Shown: positions 10,394 to 19,434, counted from the first letter of the stretch. The stretch is 64,000 bases of DNA from Dyella mobilis (GCF_016904945.1 NZ_JADIKF010000037.1:248001-312000); one strand, 5' to 3'. Made by a program: numbers and translations. Notes: generated by a model not told the origin, from the sequence alone.

Positions 10394-11395
10394 ATGGATC
10401 GCTCGAATATCCCCACCCTGCTCGCCGACTTGGGCGGCACGAACGTCCGCTTCGCGCTCGCCGACACCGCCGCAGATACGCCGTTGATGATGGATAGCGT
10501 GCGCCGCTATCGCGTGAAAGATTTCGACACGCTGGCCGACACCATCCGCCAATACTTTGCCGATACCGGTCATACCGCGTCGCACGCGATCATCGCCGCA
10601 GCGGGCCGCATCGCCAATGGCGAAACGGTGCAGATCACCAATAATCCCTGGGCGGTATCCGCGCACGGCCTGCAGGAAGAGCTGCATTTGGACGGCGTGC
10701 GGCTGGTGAACGATTTTGCTGCGCAAGGCATGTCGATTCCGCTGTTGCGCAACGATCAATTGCAAACGGTTGGCGGCGCGCCCCTGCCCGTCCACGACAA
10801 ACCCACACAAACGTTCGTAGTGATGGGACCGGGCACCGGGCTCGGCGTTGCCGGCCTGCTGCTTCGCCACGATCATTGGATCGTGCTGGAAACCGAGGGC
10901 GGACACGCCGGTTTCGCCGCGCACACGGCCGAAGACGTGGAAATTCTGCATCGCCTCAATGCGCGCTTCGGGCGCGTGTCCAACGAGCGCATGATCTGCG
11001 GCAACGGCCTGGTGAATCTCTACCTTGCCCTGGCCGACATCGCCGGCCAGCGCGCCGAGGAATACACCCCCGAAGACATCACAGCACGCGCCACCGACGC
11101 CAGCGATGCGCTGTGTGTGCGCACGGTGGAGACGTTGGCCGGCATCTTCGGCAGCGTGGCCGGCGACCTGGTGCTGAGCCTGGGCGGTTGGGATGGCGTG
11201 TATCTCACCGGCGGCGTGCTGAAAATCCTCATGCCCTGGCTGCAAAGCGGCGGGTTCCGCGAACGTTTCGAATCCAAGGGCCGCTTCCGCGACACGATGG
11301 TCAACGTGCCGACAATTGCGATTACGCATCCGGAGCCCGGCCTGCTAGGCGCCGCCGCGCTGGCCGTGCTGGAATCGGGACGCGTGCTACGCTGA
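10394..11395 (+). CDS. glk: glucokinase
   Basis: A 333-residue cytosolic glucokinase of the Glk (PF02685) type, phosphorylating glucose with ATP. The phosphate-binding motif LADLGGTNVRFAL is at residues 9-21, the catalytic Asp is in LVNDFAAQG, the glucose-binding ETEGGHAGFA follows, and GPGTGLGVA and the C-terminal GGWDGVYLTGGV complete the actin-like fold. It is monocistronic here, with no glycolytic neighbours. Confidence 0.95.
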   Translation: MDRSNIPTLLADLGGTNVRFALADTAADTPLMMDSVRRYRVKDFDTLADTIRQYFADTGHTASHAIIAAAGRIANGETVQITNNPWAVSAHGLQEELHLDGVRLVNDFAAQGMSIPLLRNDQLQTVGGAPLPVHDKPTQTFVVMGPGTGLGVAGLLLRHDHWIVLETEGGHAGFAAHTAEDVEILHRLNARFGRVSNERMICGNGLVNLYLALADIAGQRAEEYTPEDITARATDASDALCVRTVETLAGIFGSVAGDLVLSLGGWDGVYLTGGVLKILMPWLQSGGFRERFESKGRFRDTMVNVPTIAITHPEPGLLGAAALAVLESGRVLR

Positions 11396-11431
11396 GTTTC
11401 GCATCGAGGCCTGGGGCAAGGAGAGCCAGCC

Positions 11432-11785
11432 ATGACCGAACAACCGATCAACCACCGCGCCTTGCGCGCCGCCGCCGAAACGGTGCGCTCCAAATTGCGC
11501 ATCGCCAAAGCAGGGCCGTTCTTTACCGCGCTGTGCTTCTTCCTCGGTTATCAATTTGACCATGGTCAATACAGCGGTGTGGCGCCCGACTGGATTCCCA
11601 CGGCGCTTTACGTCGCCGGGCCGCTGATCGCGGCGGCGCTGCTGATTCCTGCATTGCGCGTCGCCTGTCCCAAGTGCAAGGGGCGTTACTGCCAGTTCTC
11701 GACCATCTACCGGCGCGCCAGCAATCCGCCGCCGTGCGCGTGCTGCGGTTTCGACGTGGAAGGACACATTCCGCGCTACGGTTAA
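11432..11785 (+). CDS. hypothetical membrane protein with C-terminal zinc ribbon
   Basis: A 117-residue protein not recognised as a named family. It has two hydrophobic segments (about 32-46 and 58-76) and a C-terminal cysteine cluster, CPKCKGRYC followed by CACC about 20 residues later, which looks like a zinc ribbon on the cytoplasmic side. A good ribosome site (AAGGAGAG) lies before the ATG. It is 36 bp after glk and in the same direction, so it may be co-transcribed, but no functional link is evident. Confidence 0.7.
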   Translation: MTEQPINHRALRAAAETVRSKLRIAKAGPFFTALCFFLGYQFDHGQYSGVAPDWIPTALYVAGPLIAAALLIPALRVACPKCKGRYCQFSTIYRRASNPPPCACCGFDVEGHIPRYG

Positions 11786-11882
11786 CCGCACCAGGCGTTC
11801 TCGTCGTTCGACGAACGCGTCCATGCACCGTCAAGGTGGGTTGGGTTACGCTGCGCCCACCCACTTGCCTGCGAAGAACGTC

Positions 11883-12566
11883 ATGCCTCGCTCAAGCACT
11901 GCATTTCTTTTCGACCTCGACGGCACCCTGATCGACAGCGTCTACCAGCACGTGCTGGCCTGGAAAGAGGCGCTGGACAAGGAAGGCGTGCTGCTGCCGG
12001 TGTGGAACATCCACCGCAAGATCGGCATGAGCGGCGGCTTGTTCACCAATATCCTGCTGCGCGAAACCGGCCTGGATATCACCGAAGACCGCATCCAACG
12101 CCTGCAGAAATGGCACGCCGAAGCGTTCAATCGGCATCACACACAGGGTTCGGTGCGCCCGTTGCCCGGCGCGCGCGAGCTGCTGGATTTTCTCACGCGC
12201 GAAGGCATCCCCTGGGCGATCGCCACCAGCGGGCGCATGCAGACGGCGGCGCACAACCTCGCCGCGCTCGGCGTCGATCCGGACAAGGTGCCGGTGGTGA
12301 CGCGCGACATGGTGCGCCACGCCAAGCCCGATCCGGATCTGTTCCTGGCCGCGGCCGAGCGCCTCGGCGTGGACATCCATCAATCGCTGGTGATCGGCGA
12401 CAGCATCTGGGACATGCTCGCCGCACAGCGTGCGCGCGCCTTGGGTGTCGGCCTGCTTTCCGGCGGTTACGGCATGGACGAGCTGCAGCGCTCAGGTGCA
12501 TTTCGCGTATACGACGATCCGGCGGATCTGTTGCAGCACATTGATGAGGTGGCGGCGCGGGATTGA
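11883..12566 (+). CDS. HAD family phosphatase (phosphoglycolate-phosphatase-like)
   Basis: A 227-residue HAD hydrolase of the PF13419 beta-phosphoglucomutase/Gph type. Motif I is FLFDLDGTLID at residues 7-17, motif II is the Ser/Thr region IATSGRMQ, motif III is the Lys in HAKPDPDLF and motif IV is VIGDSIWD. The helical cap between motifs I and II is of the C1 kind. The ATG at 11883 is chosen because motif I then falls at the usual place; an upstream ATG at 11823 would add 20 residues unlike the family. The substrate is a small phosphorylated metabolite, not deducible further. Confidence 0.88.
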   Translation: MPRSSTAFLFDLDGTLIDSVYQHVLAWKEALDKEGVLLPVWNIHRKIGMSGGLFTNILLRETGLDITEDRIQRLQKWHAEAFNRHHTQGSVRPLPGARELLDFLTREGIPWAIATSGRMQTAAHNLAALGVDPDKVPVVTRDMVRHAKPDPDLFLAAAERLGVDIHQSLVIGDSIWDMLAAQRARALGVGLLSGGYGMDELQRSGAFRVYDDPADLLQHIDEVAARD

Positions 12567-12643
12567 CTCCCTTCGTTACGCTGGGCAGCGGGCTTGTGAC
12601 GATCGCCTGGGAAGCGCTTTCTCAAGTATTTACCCCACCCCAG

Positions 12644-12679
12644 CCCTCTGCTACTGCGTCCCGCGGGACTAGCAGGGGG
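12644..12679. repeat. imperfect palindrome / stem-loop
   Basis: CCCTCTGCTA pairs with TAGCAGGGGG (one G.U), enclosing a second dyad GTCCCGCGGGAC. It lies between convergent HAD and XAC0095-like genes and belongs to the C-rich palindromes common between genes here. It could act as a bidirectional terminator. Confidence 0.45.
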
Positions 12680-12714
12680 AGGCCGGGAAGTAGCCCCACG
12701 CGTACCACCCTCCA

Positions 12715-12984
12715 TTAATGCCACTGCGACGGCGTCTGCAATCGATGCCCCTCACACTGCAACGCCGTCACCACTTCATCCACGCGCAGGCCGAAATCTT
12801 CCAGCAACTGCCCGAGATTGGAACGCCGCACTTCCAGCAACACGTCTTCCTCTTCCTCGGTCGACGCATAAATCACTTTCGCCATCAGAAACAACTGATC
12901 GCGCAACTGCTCCAGTTTCCGATATTGCTCTTCGTGCAAGACATATCCGCGCAGCGTCATGGCCGCAGGCTTGATCGCTTTCAT
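12715..12984 (-). CDS. XAC0095-like family small protein
   Basis: An 89-residue cytoplasmic protein. The pattern GYVLHEEQYRKLEQLRDQL, then a linker rich in Glu and a second helix RSNLGQLLEDFGLRVDEVV, resembles the XAC0095-like family restricted to Xanthomonadales, whose function is unknown. I chose the ATG at 12984, although an ATG eight codons downstream (12960) has better spacing to a GAAGG site. The predicted fold is two amphipathic helices. The long upstream leader contains hairpins and a short ORF (see 13008, 13098, 13282). Confidence 0.65.
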   Translation of the reverse strand: MKAIKPAAMTLRGYVLHEEQYRKLEQLRDQLFLMAKVIYASTEEEEDVLLEVRRSNLGQLLEDFGLRVDEVVTALQCEGHRLQTPSQWH

Positions 12985-13007
12985 ACCTTCACTCCACACC
13001 GTTAGAC

Positions 13008-13032
13008 ACGCCGCGCATTGCGCGCGGCGTGA
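13008..13032 (-). promoter_or_regulatory. leader hairpin upstream of the XAC0095-like gene
   Basis: Inverted repeat CACGCCGCGC / GCGCGCGGCGTG with a short loop, ending about 24 bp before the XAC0095-like start. It has no U-tract. Placed between the short ORF and the gene, it could be an attenuator-like or stability element. Confidence 0.4.
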
Positions 13033-13097
13033 GGGATAACAGAGAAAAATCTGCAAGCCGTGTAAGCGTATGCCTACGCCCAGTCGGCCGATATCCG

Positions 13098-13199
13098 CTA
13101 AGACCCGGCTTCGTGCGTGAGGCACGAACGTGAAGTGAGCGAAAGCTGGCACAGCGGGGGCACGCATGCGTGCAGGTGCCGTATGATCCGGGGACCCAT
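13098..13199 (-). CDS. candidate small protein or leader peptide (33 aa)
   Basis: A 33-codon ORF beginning MGPRIIRHLHACVPPLC and ending THEAGS. A strong ribosome-binding site (AAGGAG) lies seven bases before the ATG, the best such site in this intergenic region. It ends 113 bp upstream of the XAC0095-like gene in the same direction and sits between two stem-loops. No signal peptide or known family is recognisable; it contains three Cys and two early His residues. It may be a translated leader controlling the downstream gene, a genuine small protein, or chance. Confidence 0.35.
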   Translation of the reverse strand: MGPRIIRHLHACVPPLCQLSLTSRSCLTHEAGS

Positions 13200-13281
13200 G
13201 ATCAACTCCTTAGTCAGTTGGTTGTGGTAGCGAGTCGTGTGGGTTAGTGGCCCATGCGGCTCGCGCTCTTTCACTTCATAC

Positions 13282-13321
13282 GCCGGGTGTGTGAAACCCT
13301 CGCTCCGAGGACACACCCGGC
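13282..13321. promoter_or_regulatory. long stem-loop in divergent intergenic region
   Basis: GCCGGGTGTGT pairs exactly with ACACACCCGGC and encloses an inner perfect stem CCTCG-CTC-CGAGG. It lies in the 500-bp gap between the XAC0095-like gene (minus) and the Sel1 gene (plus), upstream of the 33-aa ORF. It may be a structured 5' leader on the minus strand. Confidence 0.45.
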
Positions 13322-13485
13322 TTATTCAGGATGCTACGCGGGCAACTTTCTGTATGTCGGCGTAATCGGATGATGTAGGCGGGATAATTCCTGCACCGCC
13401 TATCCCGCCCCCCGGCACGCAAGTCATCGAAAATCGGGGTACGTCCGTTATGCTCTGCACTGGGGAAAGTCGTTCGGGTAGGGGT

Positions 13486-14289
13486 ATGCTGAAAACGTCG
13501 CTGTTTGCTCTATGTACGCTCGCCATGAGCCTGTCGTTCGCTACGCCTGCCGCCGCGCAGACCGCTTCACCACCGGCCATCACGGTCAACGGCGAGGCTC
13601 CGACTACAGCGATGCAGCAAGGGGATGCCTCGCAATCCTCTCCCGCCCTCGACGACAAGAACATCAACTGCCCCACCGGACTGGAGCAGATTTTGCCGGG
13701 CGACTACTACGCCTGCGAAGCCCGCGCCGCCTACGGAAAGGAAAACTACGGCAAGATGCTCGACATGCTGAATGAGTCGGCCTATTGGGCCAACAAGGAT
13801 GCGCAATACACGCTGGGCCTGGCCTATTTCAACGGCGACACGGAAGACATCGAGCAGAACCGGCCGCTGGGCCTGGCCTGGCTCGCCCTTGCAGCGGAGC
13901 GTAAAAATCCGCAATACCAGCTTGCCAATGCCCAGGCCCGTGCGCAGGCGACGGCGGCGGAACTTCGCGAAGCGCAAAAGCTGTTGAAAAAGATGACACC
14001 GAGGTACGGCGACAGTGTCGCCGCGACGCGTGCGATCAGGCGTTTCAACCAGACAATCAGGGACATCGATGACGCGGCACGTGAAGGCGGCATCGTGGAT
14101 ATTCCTGGCTTTTCGCCATTCCCCGAAAGCGCCTTTGTGATTGCCAACAAACTGCATGACGAAGCCACCATGGATTTCTCGACATTCCAAGGCACCGTCG
14201 TTGTCGGCAAACCGGAATGGGTGCAGAACAATCCGGGCAACGGCGCGCCAGCGACGGCATCCAGCACCGGCCATGCCTCATCTCCCTAG
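13486..14289 (+). CDS. exported Sel1-like repeat protein
   Basis: A 267-residue protein with a cleavable signal peptide (MLKTSLFALCTLAMSLSF, cleavage near AAAQ). The central part contains a Sel1/TPR-like unit (DAQYTLGLAYFNGDTEDIEQNRPLG is spread over about residues 105-130, followed by AWLALAAER). The C-terminal 80 residues are of no recognised family and end in an Ala/Ser/Gly tail. Sel1 repeats bind peptides or proteins, so a periplasmic adaptor role is an inference. The ATG at 13486 is chosen because the signal peptide starts there. Confidence 0.78.
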   Translation: MLKTSLFALCTLAMSLSFATPAAAQTASPPAITVNGEAPTTAMQQGDASQSSPALDDKNINCPTGLEQILPGDYYACEARAAYGKENYGKMLDMLNESAYWANKDAQYTLGLAYFNGDTEDIEQNRPLGLAWLALAAERKNPQYQLANAQARAQATAAELREAQKLLKKMTPRYGDSVAATRAIRRFNQTIRDIDDAAREGGIVDIPGFSPFPESAFVIANKLHDEATMDFSTFQGTVVVGKPEWVQNNPGNGAPATASSTGHASSP

Positions 14290-14322
14290 TTGATCTCAAA
14301 AAAACGCTACGCCTGACTCCAC

Positions 14323-14365
14323 AAAAAGAAACGGCCGCGCAGCTTTGCGTGGCCGTTTCTTTTTT
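14323..14365. terminator. bidirectional rho-independent terminator
   Basis: AAAAAGAAACGGCC(GCGC)-AGCTTT-(GCGT)GGCCGTTTCTTTTTT: a 16-20 bp stem with A-tract on one side and T-tract on the other, exactly between the convergent Sel1 and Ig-like genes. Confidence 0.9.
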
Positions 14366-14380
14366 ACGACACCAGCCTCA

Positions 14381-15922
14381 TTACGCGTGATGCGGCTGTT
14401 CCTGCGGCACTACCTGATGATGCAGGGCGATGAGATCGGCCGACGCGACTTGCGCGTGAGCATGCAACACAGTAGACGCACCCGTGGCAATCTGCGCATC
14501 CACGTCCGCCACGCTGAGCGTGGCATGGCTTACGTGGTGAGTCTGGTCCGTGAACAACCCGGCATCGCTGCTGCTTAGCACGTCGCTCAGCGAGGGGCCG
14601 TGCGCAGCGTCCGTGTCGGCGTGACTATCGACCTGGGGTGCAGACGAGGAGGAAGTGTCCTGGTCCTGGATATAGACCGGGAACGCAGGACTCTCGTGAT
14701 CCAGAGACGGCGCCCAGGCAATGAGATTGATTGAAATATCGTGCAAAGGCAGATCGCCGGGGCTGATGTGCACCGTCCAGCTACCGTCTTGCTGCACGGT
14801 GCTGGCGCCCACCTGGAACAATTGCCCTTCGGGAAGCTTCAGCAGCACGAAGATACGTTCGCCCGGCTCACCACCACCATGGCCGGCTACCACCTCGGGG
14901 AATCCATCGGTGGCGTTTCCGGAGCCAATGTCCGCGCCGACGTGATCGTACACGTGATCGATGGAAGGCGTGCGCTCAACGTCGGCCGCACTCAGCGTCG
15001 CTTCGACAACGTGCGTGGATGGGTCCGCCAGCTGTTCGGCATGGTCGGCGTGCACGTCGCTCGCTGACGCCACGTGCGTCGTGGCGGCGACATCTGCCGC
15101 CTGGATGGCATCGACGTGCTGAGCCGCTTCCGTCGACGATTGCGTGGCACTGGCGCTCCCACTTACCGAAATCGGATAGGTTCCGCTCACGGCGCTGTGA
15201 TCGCTCAATTCAGCGCGGAATTCATGCGCGCCGGCACCGATCGTCACGAGACTGTCCGCCTGCCAGTGGCCGTTGGCATCGGCCTGTGCCGTACCCACAA
15301 CCTGACCGGTGACGAGGTCATAAACGGTTATGGATGCATTCGCCGTCGCCGTGCCGAAGAATTGCGGATGCAGAGGGTCGGAGGCTTCGAAGTTCGGCCC
15401 CAGGAATGCATGCGAATCGGCATCCGGATGCAGGCCATCGAGGCTGACGAAGGGGCCTCCCGAATCCGGCGGAAAGCTGGTGGCACTGGAGTCGACGTGC
15501 AGGTCATACGCTGCGCCGGTTTTGCCGGAATCCGAAACGACGGTAAGTACGTGGTCGCCATTGCTCACGCCGGTGAAGCGGGCCGAGAACCACTTCCCGT
15601 CGCCATCGACCTTTACCGTGTCGTACTTGACGCCATCGACATACAGTGTGACGGAAGTGCCAGGCTCGCCCGAGCCATAGATGAAGGGCGTGGTGTCGTT
15701 GGTGCTGTGATAGGAACCGATTCCGCTGATGACGCCACTCTCATTCACTCGCGTCACCGATTCGATTTGCGGTGCCACACCGGCAGCGGCAGTCGTTGCG
15801 ACTTGCGCTGCGTCACCGATCGAATCCCGGCCGATGCTTCCGTAGGCATTCGAGGCCGCTGGAACCAAGTCTGCTTGATCGCTTTCAATGGGGTTGCCAA
15901 AAAAATCGTAGTTGCTTGCCAT
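14381..15922 (-). CDS. His-rich protein with bacterial Ig-like domains
   Basis: A 513-residue protein beginning MASNYDFFGNPIESD, without signal peptide. Around residues 55-145 there is an Ig-like domain (TPFIYGSGEPGTSVTLYVDG, GKWFSARF, GDHVLTVV) and at about 165-245 a second (FFGTATANASITVYD, NGHWQADS). A third unit near 330-400 has GEPGERIFVLLKLP and GSWTVHI. Between them, and at the C-terminus, are low-complexity stretches rich in His, Ala, Asp and Ser. The C-terminal LSDVLSSSDAGLF resembles tails of large type I-secreted adhesins, but no secretion genes are adjacent. A Shine-Dalgarno (AAGGAC) supports the start. Adhesin or matrix role is an inference. Confidence 0.7.
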   Translation of the reverse strand: MASNYDFFGNPIESDQADLVPAASNAYGSIGRDSIGDAAQVATTAAAGVAPQIESVTRVNESGVISGIGSYHSTNDTTPFIYGSGEPGTSVTLYVDGVKYDTVKVDGDGKWFSARFTGVSNGDHVLTVVSDSGKTGAAYDLHVDSSATSFPPDSGGPFVSLDGLHPDADSHAFLGPNFEASDPLHPQFFGTATANASITVYDLVTGQVVGTAQADANGHWQADSLVTIGAGAHEFRAELSDHSAVSGTYPISVSGSASATQSSTEAAQHVDAIQAADVAATTHVASASDVHADHAEQLADPSTHVVEATLSAADVERTPSIDHVYDHVGADIGSGNATDGFPEVVAGHGGGEPGERIFVLLKLPEGQLFQVGASTVQQDGSWTVHISPGDLPLHDISINLIAWAPSLDHESPAFPVYIQDQDTSSSSAPQVDSHADTDAAHGPSLSDVLSSSDAGLFTDQTHHVSHATLSVADVDAQIATGASTVLHAHAQVASADLIALHHQVVPQEQPHHA

Positions 15923-16103
15923 GGATGAACGTCCTTTTATTGAAGTCGTGAAGTGCCTTGCGGATGCTTCGAGGCTCACCGGTGCAAAGCAGCGACCGAA
16001 TCGCGATCCACGCGAGCCCAAGCGCAGAGCCCTACAACGTAGGCACCCTGCACTGCGATCAACATCAGACGACCCTTAACCCTTGGCGTGATGTGCGTCC
16101 AAT

Positions 16104-16139
16104 AAAAAAGGTTGTGCGATGTCATCGCACAACCCTTTT
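16104..16139 (-). terminator. rho-independent terminator of the SNF2 helicase gene
   Basis: Stem GGTTGTGCGAT / ATCGCACAACC with flanking A-run and T-run; read on the minus strand it is followed by TTTTTTATT. It lies about 70 bp after the helicase stop. The plus-strand CCCTTTTC also gives a weak tract in the other direction. Confidence 0.85.
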
Positions 16140-16209
16140 CGTTCGGATGGAATCCCGGTTACCGGAGTGGCACCGAACACGTGCACATTCGATTTAGAAC
16201 GACAGGCAA

Positions 16210-19200
16210 TCAGCCCGGAGCAAGCAAGGCATCCAGGTCCGCCTGATCGAAACTGAGCCTTTCGCGCGTACCGCCGCCTTCCAATACCGCTTCGGCAAGT
16301 TCCGCCTTGCGCGCCTTCAGCTCTTCGATGCGCTCTTCGACCGTACCGGCCGTGATCAGGCGGAACACGAATACCGGCTTGTCCTGACCGATGCGGTGTG
16401 CACGATCGCTGGCCTGCGCTTCGGCGGCGGGATTCCACCATGGGTCGTAGTGGATCACGGTATCGGCCGCCGTCAAGTTGAGACCGACGCCACCGGCCTT
16501 CAGCGAGAGCAGGAACAACGGCACGTCGCCGTCCTGGAAGCGCTGCACCGGCTCGGCGCGATCGCGTGTCTCGCCGGTGAGCATCACGTAGCGGATGCGG
16601 CGGCGCTCCAGTTCGCTGGCGATCAGCTTCAGCATTTCGGTGAACTGCGAGAACAGCAGCACCTTGCGGCCTTCGGCCAGCAAGGCCGGAAGCATGTCCA
16701 TCAGCAGCTCGAACTTGGCCGAATCGCGCACGCCGCGTGCCGCCTCCAGCTTCACCAGTCGCGGATCGCAACAGACCTGGCGCAGTTTCAGCAGGGCATC
16801 CAGCACCACGATGCCGCTGTGAGCAATGCCGCGCTGCGCGATGACTTCACGCAGCTCGTCGGCCAGCGACAGGCGCAGGCTTTCGTACAGCTCGCGCTGG
16901 CGACCATCCAGCACCACTCGGCGAGTGATCTCGGTTTTCCGCGGCAACTCGGAGGCGACCTGCGCTTTGGTGCGCCTCAAAATAAAAGGTGCAAGACGAC
17001 GATTGAGGCGCTCCTGGCACTCTTCGTCGCGCTGCTTTTCGATCGGCACGCGATAGTGGCGACGGAACGCGCCTTCGTCGCCCAGCAGTCCCGGCACCGC
17101 CAGATCGACCTGCGACCATAGCTCGCCGAGATGGTTTTCCAACGGCGTACCGGTAAGGCAGATGCAGCGCGGCGCACGCAGCGTAAGTGCGGCACGGCGC
17201 GCCTGGGTGCGCGGATTCTTCACCTGTTGGGCTTCGTCGAACACGATCAGCGAGAACGGCTGCTTGCGCAAGGTGACGACGTCGCGCGGCAGCAAGGCAT
17301 AGCTGGTCAACACGATGTCCTGCGCGGCGATCTGCGAAAAATCGCCGCTGCGTTGCGGACCGTGCAAGGCCAGCGCACGCATCGAAGGCGCAAAGCGGTT
17401 GATCTCCGCCAGCCAGTTGGGAATCAGGCTGGTGGGCACCACCACCAGCGCCGGCTGCGACAGGGCGCCGCTCTCTTTGAGCGCGAGCAAATGGGTGATG
17501 AGCTGCAGCGTCTTGCCCAGGCCCATGTCGTCGGCCAGCACGCCGCCGACGCCGGCTTCGGCCAACGCGTTCAACCAGCGCAAGCCTTCGCGCTGATAGG
17601 GGCGCAATTCGACGGTGAGCCCTTGCGGTATCGCGTCGCTGGCGCGTTCGGCCGCGTCGCGCAGGCGTGCGGTGAAACCGCGCAATTGTTCGGGCGCCTG
17701 CAGCTCGCCGCCGCTGGGCAGCGCTTCGACGATTTCTTCCAGGCGGCCGGCCTGCACCCGCGGCAGGTGCAGCTTCTTCTTGGGCTTTTCCAGGTATTCG
17801 GCGAGCGGCGCCAGCAGGCCGCGCAGTTCTTTCAGGCGCACCGGCACGCGGCGGCGCTCATCCACCGGCGCGTACCACACCGCGTCCTCAGGCTCGTTCG
17901 GCGCGGGGCTGAGGTTGAGCTGGTGTTCGGCCAGCGCCTGCGCCACGGCGGGCAACAGGTTGCGGCGCTTGCCTTCCACTTCGATGCCGATTTCCAGATC
18001 GAAAGCGTGGTCGTCGGTGTCTTCCACCGCGTTGCCGTACCAGCGCACCGGGCCTTCGAGCACTTCGAAGGGAAAGCTGGGTGCGTATTCGAGCGTGAAG
18101 CCTTCGGCTTCCAGCTTGGGTCGCAGCGCCAGCCAGCGCGCCGGCGTGTTCACTTCCAGCGCGCCGGAGTGGCCCTTGCCGGGGAACAGCCAGGCATCTT
18201 CCGGCAGGGTGTCGGCCAGATCCCAGGGCAGGCCTTCGGTATCCACGCCGAGCGTGAGTCCGGCGCGCTCCAGCTGTTCCATGGTGGACAGCTCTTCGGC
18301 GCGGCGGCGGGTGATCTCCACCAACTGGCCATTGCGTATGCGGCGCACCAGCGGCTCGCCGCCTCGGCCGGGCAGGCGCTCGCCGGCGTAATCGAAGGCG
18401 AGCCGCGCATAGGCTAGCGGCGGAGTGCCGGCGGCGAGGCGCGCATGACGGGTCAGGGCATGCAGCGTGAGCACTGGCTTGGGCGCCAGTTCGGCGCGAC
18501 GCAGTTCGTCGAACACCTGCGGCAACGGAAGGCGATGCGCGAGGCGGCTGGACGGCAGACGATCGCGCAGGATGCGGCTGTATTCGTGCTTGAGCGCAGG
18601 CAGGTCGAGCCAATGCGTCTCTTCCGCATCGGCTTCCAGGTGCCCCAGCTCGGCGCGCTCGGCATCCAGGAACCAAAGACCATCCACGCGCAGCAGGCGC
18701 TGGCTGTGCGGCAGCGCCGGCAGCAGCCGCTGGCTGCCGTCGTTTTCCAGATGCCAATGCCAGTTGAGCTGGTGCGACTTGCCGCGCGAAAGACGCAGGC
18801 CGGCCAGGCCGCCGAGGAAGCAGGGGGCCGTGTCGAGCATTTCGGCCAACAGCGTGTTGCCGACGTGACCGGCCAGCCGCGCGTAGCTGCGCGATTTGCG
18901 CAAAGCCTGCGGCAGGCCCAGCACGGCTGTGGCCAGGCGTTGCTCGTGCGCCTGCATGGCCGTGTGCGCGAGCATTTTGCTTTCCAGCGGCGCCGGACGA
19001 GTGAAGCGGCCGTGTTCGACCGGTACCAGCAGCACCGGGGCGGCATCCAGGCGACCGTAAGGCGCGCCTTCTTCGGGCATCACCTCGAAGAAGAAACCCA
19101 GCACGACGTGTTCATGCGCCGCGCTGGCGACAGCCGGCTTGGCCAGCAGCTTGCGCCACACGCCTGGCAGGCTTTCCTCTCGCTCCTCGCCGGTGGCGGA

Positions 19201-19242
19201 AGGATCGCCGTGCTGTTTCTCGTCCGGTAGGTGCATGCGCAT
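16210..19242 (-). CDS. SNF2-family DEAD/DEAH-box helicase
   Basis: A 1010-residue SWI2/SNF2 ATPase. The C-terminal half contains motif I ADDMGLGKT (about 575), motif II DEAQ (about 673), motif III LTGTPLEN, and in the second RecA lobe LLSLKAGGVGLNLT, DPWWNPAAEAQASDRAHRIGQ (spread over about residues 936-958). The N-terminal 550 residues match the bacterial SNF2 N-terminal region (SNF2_N-associated), but the Cys/His SWIM zinc-finger often found in the first 100 residues of this group is not visible. Such enzymes translocate on double-stranded DNA to remodel protein-DNA or RNA polymerase complexes. It is monocistronic. Confidence 0.92.
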   Translation of the reverse strand: MRMHLPDEKQHGDPSATGEEREESLPGVWRKLLAKPAVASAAHEHVVLGFFFEVMPEEGAPYGRLDAAPVLLVPVEHGRFTRPAPLESKMLAHTAMQAHEQRLATAVLGLPQALRKSRSYARLAGHVGNTLLAEMLDTAPCFLGGLAGLRLSRGKSHQLNWHWHLENDGSQRLLPALPHSQRLLRVDGLWFLDAERAELGHLEADAEETHWLDLPALKHEYSRILRDRLPSSRLAHRLPLPQVFDELRRAELAPKPVLTLHALTRHARLAAGTPPLAYARLAFDYAGERLPGRGGEPLVRRIRNGQLVEITRRRAEELSTMEQLERAGLTLGVDTEGLPWDLADTLPEDAWLFPGKGHSGALEVNTPARWLALRPKLEAEGFTLEYAPSFPFEVLEGPVRWYGNAVEDTDDHAFDLEIGIEVEGKRRNLLPAVAQALAEHQLNLSPAPNEPEDAVWYAPVDERRRVPVRLKELRGLLAPLAEYLEKPKKKLHLPRVQAGRLEEIVEALPSGGELQAPEQLRGFTARLRDAAERASDAIPQGLTVELRPYQREGLRWLNALAEAGVGGVLADDMGLGKTLQLITHLLALKESGALSQPALVVVPTSLIPNWLAEINRFAPSMRALALHGPQRSGDFSQIAAQDIVLTSYALLPRDVVTLRKQPFSLIVFDEAQQVKNPRTQARRAALTLRAPRCICLTGTPLENHLGELWSQVDLAVPGLLGDEGAFRRHYRVPIEKQRDEECQERLNRRLAPFILRRTKAQVASELPRKTEITRRVVLDGRQRELYESLRLSLADELREVIAQRGIAHSGIVVLDALLKLRQVCCDPRLVKLEAARGVRDSAKFELLMDMLPALLAEGRKVLLFSQFTEMLKLIASELERRRIRYVMLTGETRDRAEPVQRFQDGDVPLFLLSLKAGGVGLNLTAADTVIHYDPWWNPAAEAQASDRAHRIGQDKPVFVFRLITAGTVEERIEELKARKAELAEAVLEGGGTRERLSFDQADLDALLAPG

Positions 19243-19388
19243 GCGATCCCTGGAGCGATCAAAACCTTGAGCTTAGCAGCGATCCGGGTCGGTACGACAA
19301 GCGATGTGGAGATATCTGAAACGCAATGCGCCGGGCGTCAGCATTTGCGGCCGTTTTTCCGGCTTTCGCAGTGTCTTTTGCGCTTTCC

Positions 19389-19420
19389 GCCGCCGTTCCT
19401 GCTCGTGCGGGAATGGCGGC
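19389..19420. repeat. palindromic hairpin, GCCGCCRTTCCYGC type
   Basis: GCCGCCGTTCCTGC, loop TCGT, GCGGGAATGGCGGC; two positions pair as G.U in RNA. It sits just after the gpsA stop (minus strand) and upstream of the helicase start, and resembles the palindromes at 2463 and 63839. Confidence 0.55.
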
Positions 19421-19434
19421 GACAAGATGCAGTC

